From Rotaria sp. Silwood1 (taxonomy: Eukaryota; Rotifera; Eurotatoria; Philodinida; Philodinidae), in assembly GCA_905250075.1 (NCBI GenBank), contig CAJNOP010000882.1, positions 1 through 64,000 on the forward strand: DNA of 64,000 nucleotides, given 5' to 3'. A model generated the notes under the pieces. That model ran no database searches. It worked only from the letters and a program-made list of their open reading frames with translations, and had not been told where the DNA came from. This document shows positions 12,238-25,056 of this stretch, one piece after another (positions within the stretch are counted from its first letter, which is position 1; each line of letters begins with the position of its first letter). Made by a program: the position numbers and the translations under genes.

Positions 12238-15200
12238 CTAATTTTCAAAATCGTCCAAGTCAAATGGTAATGTAATTAATTTCCAAAATAGATCAGCTGC
12301 TATTTCCAAACGTGTCGAATATTGTTCTTGAGGTAAGGTAGTCATTGTAGCTGTAGATTGAATGGTGATACATGTCTTCGTTTGTTCTTGAGGCGAGCTA
12401 CTTGGCATTTTTGAAGTCCAATATTTGATGAGTTTATCTTTCTTCGCATCGTCGAGACCATCGACACAAACTTCTATTTCGTTTCGAAAATTTTCTTGGG
12501 TACAGCATTCTGGAAACTTAAACACTGTTTCTAGGATTAATCTTTCACCAATATAGATTTCCACATAACCAAATGTGCGAATGCCCGAGATATCATCAGT
12601 AGTGTACAGAATTTTGTATTGTTCATTATATGGTAACGTTTGTTTGTCAAAGACACTAAATATACCTTCAAGAATTGTTGTTAGTGAAAAACTCTCGGAT
12701 ATGTCATGTTTGAACCAAGTTGGTAAACAATTATCAGTTATTTCTGGTTTCTCAAAAAGAAGTCTTTGTTGAGCAAGAAAGCTCTCTCGAAGAAAACCAG
12801 TAGTGTCATTCTCGCGCACCTGTTGTCTTCTCTCTGTCTTTTCCGAACTTGTTGTCTCTCGCAATTCATTCATCTTAGCTTCAAATCGTTCTGCTGCAGT
12901 AGTAAGATGCTTGATGAACCAACTAGGCAAATCACCGAAACGTGCACGTTCATTATCTGACGGAATCACGAAGCTACCTTCTCGATTAATACGAACACGT
13001 TCAGGTAATTCTGTCCATTCTTTACCATCATCCATCAACAGAATATAAAACATTCCAAATTTGATTAAGATGACGCCATCCGGTAAACCAGTCTAAAAAG
13101 AACTTTAATTTGACCTAATATATATACATATACATATATAATTATCTACGATTCAATTGGATTCTTAATCAAATCATATTGCTCAAAAAATGATGGATAT
13201 ATTTGTATTTAATCATAAATGTAAGTCTTTTAATATATTTTTTTCCAGTTACTAATGATCGTATCAATAAATCATTAGAATAAAGTCATTGAAACGATTT
13301 AAATTTAAATTAGATGTTTTTCATTTTTTTTCTTTAACTTAAAGGACTAGGCCAATTCAGGATTATATTATAATCTAGAAACTTACTTCTGAAGCAGAAA
13401 GAGTTGACATAAGGCAGCGTGTAAGAAGGTTAGAATAGTGCGCTATCGATGAACATAATGTAGGTGCAATAATCAAAGCAACATTCGGTGGACGATCACA
13501 TCCAAGTGATAGCATTCGGCATGCCGGATCTTCATACTCTTGAGTGCAATGATATCTGCATTCATGCATTAATTTCATTATATTAGCTGAAATTCCAGCA
13601 TATTCATTTGTAGAGCTAGTTGCAAAACGACGCACAAGTTCACGCCAACCTAAACTCATCAAAAATGATTGAAGCCATTCTTTGTATGCAACTTCTTGGT
13701 TTTCAGTAGCACCATGAATGCGTATTATTGCTGTGCGTCTTTTGATGTTTTCACTTGTTTCATTACAAAAGGCTTCAGTAAATTTATTCTCCCATGTTGA
13801 AAATCGATTGTCACACATGGAACAGAGCATCTTCCATTTCACTTTTTTTGTTCCCGATACATATCGTGGATGGTTCGATGAATGTAACAATAAGCGGTCA
13901 GTATTTTTATATGGAAATAATTTCGATTGATGTTCGAGTACAGATTTCGGCACAATGTGACTCAAACCAATATCTTTTGACTCTACCCAACATAGAATAC
14001 AATGAGAAAGATCAGAGTGATCGAAAAGTTTAAATAGAACACTGTCCATATCATGAAGCCGTTGAAGATCAAGAAACTGAGGAGACAAACGTTCGCCATT
14101 GAGTATATCACCGTAGATCTTGCATGCTTTTCGTGCATTCATCTTTATTTTCGATTGATGTTGATGAGTATTACAATTTTCACACGTGGAATTATTACAT
14201 TGACATTTTGACGGTTCATTGTCTTCGCTGAACCAGAGTTCGGAAATAACCTTTTTACCAAAATGATTGCCTTGATCAAATAAGTTTCTTATAAGTGCAC
14301 GTTGTGCATAATACTTCTCAGACTCTGTTTGAGCTTTCGACAAACCTATAGAAAACAAGATCATTTTCTATATAAAAACTCCATGCGATTGAAAACTATT
14401 TTTGGACGAGATCTATTAAAGTGCTTTATGCAGAACTTCAATTCGATCAAACGGACACTTCTGTTTAAGTCTTTCAGTTCCGACATCTTCTATCGTTCTG
14501 GACAAGTTCACGAGAATCTCAATTTTTATCTCTTCCGTTCCGCGTTAGATAATCAACTGCCAACGAATTCGAACTCCATTAGTTCAATACAAAAAATAAT
14601 AGAATTTCGTAACGAGAAATTTCTCTTTTGCGTTCTGCATATCATCTATGAGATGAAATGGTGGGTTGAAAGGATTAAAATTGTATTATTTTTCGTCTCG
14701 ATTTTTTCTGAATGCACTCAACGTCTGAAAAAAAAGAACAGACCATATTCAATAAGATCTTGCGATTTCTTTAGAAGACTTGAATCGATTTCTCCTGCAC
14801 CATAGGAGACACTATTCAATGTTTGACCGAATTCTAAATGCATGAGGTAATCATCTGAATAGGTTGTCATTACTTCATTTGTTACATTCACAGCCTAATA
14901 AATACCATACAAACAAAAATATTTCATAACTGTGTGTCGCATTGATATGTGCTCTTACGTCTTCAAAAGATTTCATCGCTAAATAGCTATCTAACAATAA
15001 AACATATGATAGTTTTTTTTCAATCGTTGTTGCATCATGCGATGAGACCACACGACGCAAATATTTGATAGCCTATGTGTATAAAATTTGCTATTGTAAA
15101 ATAAAATAAGTTGAATAGATACTCTCACTTCTTCGAAGTTTCTTTGTTCAAATGCTTTCTTTCCAGAATCAAAAGTCTTGTCAACACCTTCATCCAACAT
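12238..15200 (-). CDS. TPR-containing protein with an HNH-like 'SHIVPK' zinc module (716 aa)
   Basis: Five exons: 15200-15129, 15072-14959, 14894-14744, 14345-13387 and 13092-12238. All joins are GT-AG and keep frame; introns are 56, 64, 398 and 294 nt. The predicted 716-residue protein begins MLDEGVDKTF. Residues about 1-150 form TPR-like helical hairpins (FDSGKKAFEQRNFEEAIKYL, then SQDLIEYGLSKAQTESEKYY across a splice). Next come a Cys cluster (CQCNNSTCENC) and HCILCWVESKDIGLSHIVPK, followed about 55 residues later by MLCSMCDNRFSTWENKF. That CxxC..SHIxPK..CxxC..S..E layout resembles zinc-stabilised HNH-type nuclease folds. The last exon carries no domain I recognise and ends DLDDFEN. A nuclease role is inference; I cannot point to a full HNH catalytic triad. 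It could be a structural zinc module only. Confidence 0.75.
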
Positions 15201-16106
15201 TGTCTTTCTCAAGGTTAGAAGAACTAAAATTTCTCTTAGAGAAGAAGAAAAAATGACATGCAGTCTCAATTTCGTGTCTCATGTTGCAATATAAAACAGA
15301 AGAACAGAAAAAGAAAAAAAAACATTTTATTCAGACGAAAACAAGTAATACCTCGTATTCTATTTCGTCTCGAATAAATGCACACCATACTCAAGTGAAT
15401 AATTTATTGCCAACCTTGCTATAGCGAACAGCTTTTTGAAGGACGAGACAATTTTTCTATTGGATGGACATAGGTGTATGTATTCTCTGAACTGAGATTA
15501 GTACTCAAGCCACATCCACACTCAAAACTAAATTAGAAGATAATAATCAAAGATGATTAGACTTTAATGGTAAAACAAGGATATTGTAATTCGGAAGAGA
15601 CAATCTTTTATTCCTATGATATATCCATTGTAAGTATTAAAAAAAACAGCTTTATTCAAATTTCTTTCCACGATGAGTTTTGCATAAGAAAAATTACTTA
15701 ATTTTTTTGTTTGTTTAGATTCACCTCAACAGTGTATATAATCGTAAGTATATTTTTAAAAAATTAAACAATATTTTTTTAAAATCTTATGTCAAAAATA
15801 GGCAACAGATAAGTATTTATTAAATAAATTCAACGATATCTAACAAAATGCTGTTTAATCTATTGAGTAAAGGTTTACAAATAAATAGGTTTTTTTTTCT
15901 TTTGTTTACTAGGGTAAAACTAAGAAAAACAAATCGCCATCTTTACTGATGAAAACAGATATAATTCGGATGAGAAATGATTATGTATAGTAGTTTGAGC
16001 TAGCCGTATCCATGTTGTACATGACCACTTACGACTGCCATAATGCTTGTTCTAGTCATCTTAACTAATTGTCAGTTCTATATTTATTGCATTAGTATTA
16101 ATTTTG
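15201..16106. other. Intergenic stretch
   Basis: No gene seen. A weak GT/CA foldback lies at 15462-15523. The rest is AT-rich with T runs. Confidence 0.5.
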
Positions 16107-16544
16107 TTAGTTGTTTAATCTTAATATGGCTAAAGTTGATGAGTTTTTCATTGGTTGACAAATGGGAAATTGAGAATTATCACACTTATGCCAATATAAG
16201 ATAATTTGATGTGAAATAACACAATGAAGAATCGTATATGTTGTCATATATTGTAGGACGCTTTTCATAGTACTACAATGTGGTAATATACATGATGTAC
16301 TTGGATGAGGTATTTCACCTTTAATAGTTTGTTTTTCACGTTGTTAACACTTATATGCATGTAATAATAAAGCAAGTTATTTTTGAATAAGTCGTTTTCG
16401 ATCAACCTAAGTACATTGCTGTTCAGGATTGCTAATGGATAATGAAACAAACATTTGATCTAATGTTGGATCATTATCAACTGTTTGTTAAGGTTCAGTT
16501 GTTATCATATCATCTGGTGAATTACTTGAAGTTTGATCCGTCAT
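16107..16544 (-). pseudogene. Relic of a CBP/p300-type TAZ1 zinc-finger protein
   Basis: One 146-codon frame runs from an ATG (16544) to a TAA (16107-16109) with four in-frame stops: TAA 16488-16490, TAG 16407-16409, TAA 16377-16379 and TAA 16344-16346. Ignoring them, the N-terminal part is acidic/Ser-rich (MTDQTSSNSPDD). The rest follows the TAZ1 domain of the CBP/p300 coactivators closely: VDRKRLIQK, LALLLHAYKC, QREK, CILPHCSTMKSVLQYMT, HCVISHQIILYWHKC, FPICQPMKN. TAZ1 uses HCCC zinc sites. Here the first part of one site is lost (MTTY in place of the His-Cys pair) and one later Cys has become Phe. At the last two stops the family has Gln, so C-to-T change of CAA explains them. No HAT, KIX or bromodomain lies nearby, so this is at most a TAZ-only gene or a fragment. 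Confidence 0.75.
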
Positions 16545-18328
16545 TGAAACTTAAAAAAAAAAGATGTTAATCTGCAAATTTTAATCAAAAGATCATGTAC
16601 TATCTAGTATATGTTGTTCTATATATAAGTTGCCTTATTAAGTTTAAATCAGTTAATTTCTCTAGTCCCGCAAATCACTCTTGCGGTATTAGATAGAAAC
16701 AACATATATTTACATCAAATATCAAAGGAAAGATGAAGTATATCAATACATGAATTATCAAATTCGAGCAAGAGAAAAAGAAAGAAAAGGAAAACCAAGG
16801 AAACACACCACGGAAATAATGCAATAACAAACTTAAAGATTGTTTCGAAGAAAAGTTTAAGACTGAGTGATGAAACCTGATTGAGATATAAACAAAATAC
16901 TGATACTGAGGTTATGTTGCAAAGAAAAAGTGAAAAATAGTCAAGTCATCTGTGATCAAACTTGAATTGCTTTATTGCAATGGAAAAACGTACTTATTCA
17001 ACAAATTTTCTTCTGCCATAATCGAATAATATAATTCTTATTTACTTTTCGTTTTTCAATGATCAAAAAGTTTGAATCAATTGATAATCTTCTTATCTTT
17101 CGCACGTAAATATCAACTTGTTATTTTGACTAATCACATAATCAACTTGAATATTTTGCAGTATCACGATTGAAACAACCGGAATATTTTGTTTTCTTTT
17201 GTCCTTCTCTCCATTTCTTGAGTCATCACTCATAAAACATAGGGTGGGTAGCAAGATAAAAATACCTCCATTGCGTCACTGTAGACGGAAGAAGGCAATG
17301 CCATGCGTTTGTTGAAAGCTTCTAATATAGGCCTAAGAAAAGTATGACGTTTACAGTCAGTTCTGTTTTCATGCAAAAGCTTACAAAAAGCAACATTTCA
17401 GTATCTACTGAATAGAGTTAAATAAGTACTAAAAATGGCCAGCAAAGGAATGTAATGTTATGTATGTTTTAGGCTGAATGACTCTCGCATTAATCCATCT
17501 GAAAAACAATTGAGAAAACATCAGATTAAATTTGCATGACTTCGATCCAACCAAAATCATTTTTTCTAGTCACAAAGGCCGAGATTTTTCTGCTATTTTT
17601 CAAACGGGTTTTAACTGAATTAAAATACATACCATTTCAATTGAACTCTAATCATAAAGTCATTAATTTCGATCTGATTGTTTTTCGTTTTTTCACGATG
17701 GTATGAGGCAAGATTGGAATAGAGAATATTTTGAAGGGTGTGACTGGTGACTGTGAATATTCTTTCCTTCTACATCCAGATTCAACACCCACACACATGA
17801 CACTCTAATAACAAAAATATGAATTACCTCGAAAAAACAGAACTGTTTAAAATAATGGATCTACAAAAAGAAAACTGACCGAAGGGATAACATGAAATAG
17901 TGCCCAGTCCGTGTGATAAATGAGGGAATAGATTTGTATTTGCTTAATAAAAAAAAAACAACTAATAGAATATCGTCAGTGCATCACTTTAAAATGAAAA
18001 TGTAGCAATAAGGATGCGTATCAATCATGAGAAATACTTCACTAGGGAGTTTTTAGTAACTCACTTAAAGAGAAATCAACAGGAATATACCTAAGCAGAA
18101 GGTTATTTGATGAAATGCTACCTAATTTAAATTACATCATTCCATCTTTATCACATCAATCAAAGAATGTTTGATGTTTAGCTGGAAGTTTTGATGTAGG
18201 TCAGCGAGAATGTAATTGTAAGCATTGATGAATAGAGGATTTAATCTATGCCCTACACACACGTATCAGAGTTGTTTTTTGAGTTCTTCTCGACGAGAGT
18301 TCCTAAAGATCTTAATACGTGAAACTAT
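16545..18328. other. Intergenic stretch
   Basis: No gene can be supported. A possible small minus-strand exon lies at 17267-17332 (acceptor ..ttcttag, 22 codons containing NKRMALPSSVYSDAME, donor GTATTT), without partners. A GT/CA foldback lies at 17735-17803. Confidence 0.4.
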
Positions 18329-18925
18329 TTGACTGAATTAGAACTATCTGCTTTCTCGAGAATTCGTTTGAATATGAGAATGAGCAGATCTCTAATTAGT
18401 ACAGTTGGGTTCATAGAAAAAATTTCATCAGATGACTTAGCTACAAATACATTATTTGGTACAGATTATACTCTATTTTTCACATCTACAAATAGCTCAT
18501 ATTTCATACATAATGAAGAAACGAAAGTTAATCAAGGCGGTTAGTTATTTTCTTGTTCAATAAGTAAATATTTGAATTATAATTCTACTGAATTTATGGT
18601 TTTTATCTTAAGGCAGTACATGTCTGTGAGCTGACAGAATACTCAGAACACTCAAATAAGCATTTGGCTGTTGGACCAAATTTTCAAATTTATAAAGAAG
18701 TTTCGCCAAAATTGAGTCATACTCGATGTTGAGTAATTATATAAAGCATGCAATTTCGTACATAGTTATGAAATAGCTTATGATGACGAAATTCTTTGTA
18801 CATCCTCTGTTCTTACTCAACATCAATTCGATTTCAACTTAACATACAAATTTAGTCGAAAAGCATACGGAGATCCGACAGTAATGGTTTATCAGAAAAT
18901 TATTTCTAAACTCGACCATTACTAA
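18329..18925 (+). pseudogene. Unassigned coding relic in three blocks
   Basis: Block 1 (18329-18539) reads RSLISTVGFIEKISSDDLAT, then YTLFFTSTNSSYFIHNEET, before a GTTAGT donor. Block 2 starts at 18613 after an acceptor (AVHVCELTEYSEHSNKHLAV) and ends at a TGA (18730-18732). Block 3 (about 18743-18925) reads SYEIAYDDEILCTSSV and FDFNLTYKFSRKAYGDPTVM, then TAA. Composition is protein-like, but the blocks cannot be joined in one frame, so the gene appears decayed or is misread. Family not recognised. Confidence 0.35.
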
Positions 18926-21900
18926 CCCATGACCTCATTTTTTTGTCTTAGATTCTATGAAAATAAAAGAAAGAGACAAAACTATTTCACATATTTTAAG
19001 CTTTTTTGAAGATTATACTTTTAGCAACTAGATACATTATTTGGCCGTTTTTTTTTTCTGTGCAGATTACGAGTGAAAACTGAAACGATTCCTTGAAATG
19101 ATGAATGTGATACAGTGATAAAAATCTACGAGTTGGTTGATTCGAATCGATTCATAAATAACACATTCAATAAAAGATTTAAAAGCAACATGAATTAAGA
19201 ATGGTTTTAATGGCCTACTTGTTACTTATAAGTTTAATACTAAAAGAAACTGTATTTTACACTTATGCTTTTTAGTGATTGACAATTGCAAAATTTTCAT
19301 TTTTATTTCAATCAAACAAAAAAATATTAAGACGTTTTACTTCTTTATGATATCTTTTTACACGTATTGATCGTATAATGATGGTTATGTCCATGTATGA
19401 TATTTCCATAGAAACATGATCTGTCCAATGTACCTGAACTATCAGCATCCAATACTATTCATATGATATCCGTCTTTTTCGTGTACTCGAATCTATCGTT
19501 TTCCATCTTGGATTCCGATCTGCTGTGATTATTCAAAGTCAATGAACTTCATAGTATACGATGAGAATACTTCGCTGAAACAAATCTGTACTATAATCAT
19601 TGTTATTACCATAAAGGATGTTTAATCATTTTTAACAGGAATTTATGTTTGTACGAATTCAAAACATCTATTGACCATAATTAGGATGTGGGTGTGGATA
19701 AACAAATGATTCACACTCATAACCACGTGCACACGAACATTCTTGAAATCTCTTGAAAGACACATGCAAATGATGTGATTGTTATAATTTTTTTTGTCGA
19801 TAAGTTATGTTTACAGAAAAAGAATAAATTTCATATCACTAGCCTCCTCTTTATGTATTTTTTTTTCTATTTTTTTATATCTATCTAGTTGATATGATCA
19901 CGCTATTGAATAACAGTTTTCGTTTCAATGACGATATTGCTTTTAGATCATACAACGAATCGAACAACACATGATTTTTGTGCTTCAACCTTCTTCATTA
20001 TTGATCTTTGCCTTGCTTTGTTGTCTTATTTGTGCTCATTTCGTTCATGTTAATCAAGGTTTTTGTTTTTACTCTCGATACAAATAGATTAGCTTTGCGT
20101 CAAATAATTGAACATCACATTCGAAATAGATATGACATAGATTCAGAAAAGTTTTTATTTTCTCCAAAAGTCTTCTGTGGAACTGCTAGACTAAACTTTA
20201 CTTTCAAATGCAATAAGAATGCTTGATAGCAATCACTGTACTCTTCATCATATCTATTGTGTAGTATTATACATACATGAACTGATGTATTCACTATAAT
20301 TTTTAAAAGACAGTTCAGTTGTAGTTGACAGAGAACATGTGCTCCTGAAAGAATAAAGTGGATTAAATATCGATGGAAAAACGTGAAGGTTTCCTTTGTT
20401 GACATTGCTTACATATTGTGTGTCGTCATTTTTTATTTCATCATGGTATGTACATATATAGATGTGCACATGACACTTGTTATTAGCAATATATTCGTAC
20501 AAAATTTTATGAAAAACTTTCAGTAAAATTAGCAATGGAAGATTCATTGAATAGATTCCAAGTTCCATTATCGTCGATGAAAACAAAAGTAAGTCTTGCT
20601 GGAAGAAAAATTTCTTTGTGCTAGGTCTACACTTTACCATATGTCGTTTCTTGATTTTTTCGTAGGACTTCTGAAAGTGATATTTTCTTAAATCTTGCAT
20701 ATCTTTTTATTTCGAATACGGGTTTCATGATCATAAGTATATACGATGACAAACTTTTACGAAAAGCTCTCAAGAACGAATAGTATACATTAGCAACTTG
20801 CGATACCTATTACAAAAACTTGATTTTAAGTGATTAGCAGCAGATGATTTTATGTCTTGTCATCACGATTGACCGTTCATATTAAATACTCTTTGAAAGA
20901 TTTGTTACAGATGTCATGAATTTTTGTATGGTGAATCATCTTGTCTTAGTATTCTAATTATTGATAAGTCTGAACTAAGCAACATTTAATGATATTGTAA
21001 GCATCTCATAGTATAGTTTATGTATTAATGGTGTTGTTTTGTCATCTTAGTTAAAATTCTATTCATTATAAGAGAACGGTTCATATGTCAATAGAGAAAG
21101 AATAATGATTTTATTATGCATTCTATCATGTTGACTAGCTGTAATAATACTCATATGGTTTCAATATACACTTGTTTTCAAATCGACTCTTATCTTCCAC
21201 AGTGAGACAAGCCAATATTTGACAAACACTTAAATAAAACATGCATGTTGTTGTTGATTTTGATAAAGTTGTATTCTTTTCTTTCTCCAATTACCATAGT
21301 ATTTCTTTTGTCAATAGGTTTTATCTTTCGTTAGATTTCTGTCCGTTGACATAGGCGAAATAGTTCTAATAAAACTGATAACTGCAAAAGTACCCCGCGC
21401 TCGTGTATATAACAACAATAAAATTTATCAATCATGTATATTTTGAGTTTCATTATTTATTTTTGATGTTTATTGAGTTTTATTGTGTTCTTTTATAAAT
21501 TTCATGATTTTTTTGAAATATGCAATGAAATTTGTAAGATAGGATAAAACTATACAGAAAAACTAAACTAATCGAGGATTAGAATGATAATAGCGTTTAG
21601 CTTTAATGATAAATCATAATAGATTTGTAACTTTCAAGTCTATTGACCTACCTATCACTACCATATACCCAAAACATTAAAGCACTCGTAACTTTATGAT
21701 TATTATTGAACTTAAAAGTTTTTTTTATTATATATTTTTTTTTTCTTCATAAACTTGTTCTATTGTACATGATTCGTCATTTATATCATTAAATCACGTA
21801 AATACTGTTATATAATTGGTAAAAAAAAATAGGTTGAATATACAAAAATTAAAATGCAAATACATAATAAAATGTAAATGCATCACAGAATTCATGAGGT

Positions 21901-22043
21901 TTTTTTCATATTTCGTTCTGAAAAAAAAAGATGCCCTCGATTTGTCATCAACGAACTTTCAGCCGACAATAACATAAATGAAATGGATCTTACTGAATAG
22001 AATAGATGCCATATTTCAATTATCTGATGTGCGGCTAAGAGTT
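18926..22043. other. Intergenic stretch without supported genes
   Basis: AT-rich with many poly-T runs. ORFs 20008-20226, 20115-20405 and 20254-20700 overlap on both strands and look accidental. The 19400-19560 region is slightly richer in G+C and open for stretches on both strands but shows no family signature. A GT/CA foldback lies at 19684-19736. Confidence 0.5.
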
Positions 22044-24466
22044 TCATTCAGACTGATTCATGCATGAGCGAATTCCACAAAGGCAAATGAAAGTCGTGTG
22101 CAATATCAGGTTCACGCCGATTACGAAATTGAGCATGCGTGAGTCAGAATGATTGCTTTTCTTGTCTTTCATATCGGATGTTATCCAAATGGTACCCTAA
22201 AACATATCAATCGAAATAGAGAATGTATGATTGAAAAACATAGTTTTACGCACGATCATAATTAAACAGAGAATGATGATGATATACAGAATCATCACTA
22301 TTATGAATGGAGTTGAGTATTTTACTCGACGCAAAGTATTCGGGATGATTGGACGAATAATCTAATAATCAAAACATAAAAGCATTTGAGTTATATTAAA
22401 ATGATTACAAGATGATCTTCTATGAAATTTACTGATAATATTCTCAAATAAAGATTTCTTTCTTTGCAATATAAAATTTAGTTATAGTTCAATTCTTGCT
22501 TTTAAAGTTTGAGATTTTAGAAAAATTGCTTTCGCATCCAAAGTTATTTTTAAATCAGAAAAATCATAAGGATTAGACCATAATCAAATGCTGTGAATTC
22601 TTTTTGCATACAATGATACTAATTGCGACCGATTTTCTTGTTTAGTCTAAATTCAACCAATTTCTTAGATGACAATAATGTTTATAATCATCTCTAGTAG
22701 ATAAATAACTTTTGAAAAGCATTCGTTTATTTTGTTAGTTGAGTTTCTAGGTTGTTTCAACATCCAACCTACTGATAAGAATCTTACCAAGATACCGACG
22801 AACGATGAACCAATTAGAGTAATTCCGCCGACGACGATCAGCCATATGCCGAGGCGCTGGTGATGAGAGCCTTTGGAAATATCTCGTGCTCCAAGGACGA
22901 TTGCAACAATTGATAAAGCGAATATAAAAATAGCAACGAAGAAGACGACGATGAAACGTTTTTTACAAACAAAGCGATTTCCATGTGATGTGTGACTTTG
23001 TGACTGATTTCGATTCGAATGAATATGAATTTGTTGATGCTCCACCATTCTTCCGTTTGCAACAGGCTGTTCAATAGTGAATACGGTAGCATAAGGTGGT
23101 GGAGGCTCATTTGTTCCATCGGAAGGTCTAATACGGACAGCTACATCATAGGAAGGGGGATGGTTAACCTATATTAATAAAAAAAAAAGTCAGTATAGTT
23201 TTAACTACAATAACCGACAGAAACATAATTGAATAGCATGAGTATTGTACTTTTGGAGGAAAAAGATCGAAAAAACTAAAGGTGCATACGATGAATATTT
23301 GAGTTGCACATTCAATAGAACTTCATCTTTTTTTGTAATTGTGAAGCACACTCTTAACTAATAATTTCTATCGTTTGAAATAGAAAAAAAAAACAATTTT
23401 CTAAGTTCATGAATTGTCTGAGGTTCGTTGACATTTAGCGTTCAGTTTCAAACTAATAAATATATGAACAAAATTTGCTTTTACACATGCGAGAATTTCA
23501 AGTAATGAGTCTCTCAAGATGGGAGACACTAGAAAAGCTAAAAAAAATGATATTCAACTTGATTCATTGCAGATGTTTTTGGTAACGAATTCTAAGTCGA
23601 AACCCGAAAGTTAGTTTTCGACGTGATCTTAGCAGAAGATTGCTCAACAATGTTCATCAATTAAACGTTGCTTCGATCAAAAACCAGTTGGATACCTAGA
23701 AAAGCCCCATCATGAGTTTTTTTTTCAGTATTCTTTCACAATAAAACTAAAATACATGATTCGGTGAGTTACAAGCGAAGAATTCAGATGAGACCAATGT
23801 TTGTATCTATTCTCATATTTTGCGATTAATATTCTTTTTCTGTTAAACCCAATGATTAAAACCTTTTGAAACATTTTGTGTGAAATACTATTTTCTTCTG
23901 AATGCTATCGTTTGAAGTGCAAGAATTTGAGCCAAATCCTCATTATAAATTTGTTAAAGAACAGAAAAACCACTGATTAATTTCTTGTGGTTTTTAAGAA
24001 ATCGTAGCAAAATTAATAAATTGGTCAAACCTTGAAATGAAACAGTAGCTAGCTATTCTTATAATTTTTACTTCTTAATTAGATTTTAAAGTTCCTTAAT
24101 ATTTTAGAGCATAAAATAGCCTCTCAGCGAGTCTAAGCAGTGTTCACAAGAGTTCGTAGATATATTCAGACCGAAATTCTAATTAAAGTAAATAATCAGA
24201 ATGTGAAAAGTCTTCGCCACAAAAGGGTATACAAAAAAAAAACTTTTGTCACATCAAAGTTATGAAGCCGAAAAGTGATTTTCGTCGATGATGGTTTCAA
24301 AAAGACATCAATTTTATTGCCTGTTTTGGCTTAAAATCCTCATCTTAACAACAGTCAAAAGATCTAATACATTTACAGTATAATATTGACCACGCAACGG
24401 TAGAATACCAGCGCAATTTACACACCTGTATATTATGCTTACCTTCGAATCCGTTCTATTATACAT
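22044..24466 (-). CDS. Four-helix membrane protein with N-terminal PPxY motifs (221 aa)
   Basis: Exons 24466-24443 (MYNRTDSK), 23168-22788, 22361-22254 and 22196-22044 are all in phase 0 with GT-AG joins. Introns are 1274, 426 and 57 nt. The N-terminal cytosolic stretch carries two WW-domain ligand motifs, NHPPSYDV and EPPPPYATV, followed by a His/Gln/Ser-rich linker. Then come four hydrophobic helices: FIVVFFVAIFIFALSIVAIV, LGIWLIVVGGITLIGSSFVG, FIIVMILYIIIILCLIMI and MLNFVIGVNLILHTTFICLC. It ends CGIRSCMNQSE. PPxY motifs usually recruit Nedd4-type ubiquitin ligases to membrane adaptors, so a trafficking role is possible (inference). The family was not identified. Without the splice at 22788 the second exon would read through to an artificial C-terminus. 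Confidence 0.7.
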
Positions 24467-24654
24467 GCTTCTCAAGTCACTCTGGTTTGCAACAGAATAA
24501 AAAAGAAAGTTTTATATATGCAAAACTTGATAAGTCATTACCTTTATGACTGATAAAACGTTACCAGCAACATGTTGAAAATTTATCAGGTGAGTCAAGA
24601 ACGCCTACCTATACGAGAATTCTCGGAAGGGTACTTATGACAATGTGATAGACA

Positions 24655-24713
24655 GCGTGGATGGATGTGGATGTGAACGATTATTTGTTTTATTTTTAAT
24701 CCACACACAACAT
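24655..24713. repeat. GT/CA foldback, copy
   Basis: GT arm 24655-24676 (gtggatggatgtggatgtg), T-rich loop, CA arm 24700-24713 (ccacacacaacatc). It lies just upstream of the start codon of the minus-strand tetraspan gene. Confidence 0.6.
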
Positions 24714-25056
24714 CAAAGTGTCTTTTTCTTCAAGAAGGTTAAAATATATGTAAAAAAAAGTTGGTCAACTGTATATCAAAGCTGGTATAACACTGTAAAA
24801 AATGGCAAATTTCGACAGATTGTCCAGAATGTTTAGAAACATATTAAAATTCATATCCATTTAGTCTTATTGAATCAAGTACAGAGCGCAGTAAATCATT
24901 CTGAGAATTAAAAAATCGAGAAAACTATGTTGTAGTTGTGAAGTGCTGATCACCTTCAGATAAATCTTTTTACTGTCCCTAGTTTCTCCGAATGTTCTGT
25001 CATTTTTTGTTCGTCAACATTTATTTAACTCAATGTAAGGATAATGTAGCAGTCAA

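Noticed and set aside
16344..16490. TAA/TAG at glutamine positions, suggesting a ciliate-type genetic code
   Set aside because: Intact genes in the window end with TAA, TAG and TGA at sensible places and have no internal stops. Only decayed regions carry them.
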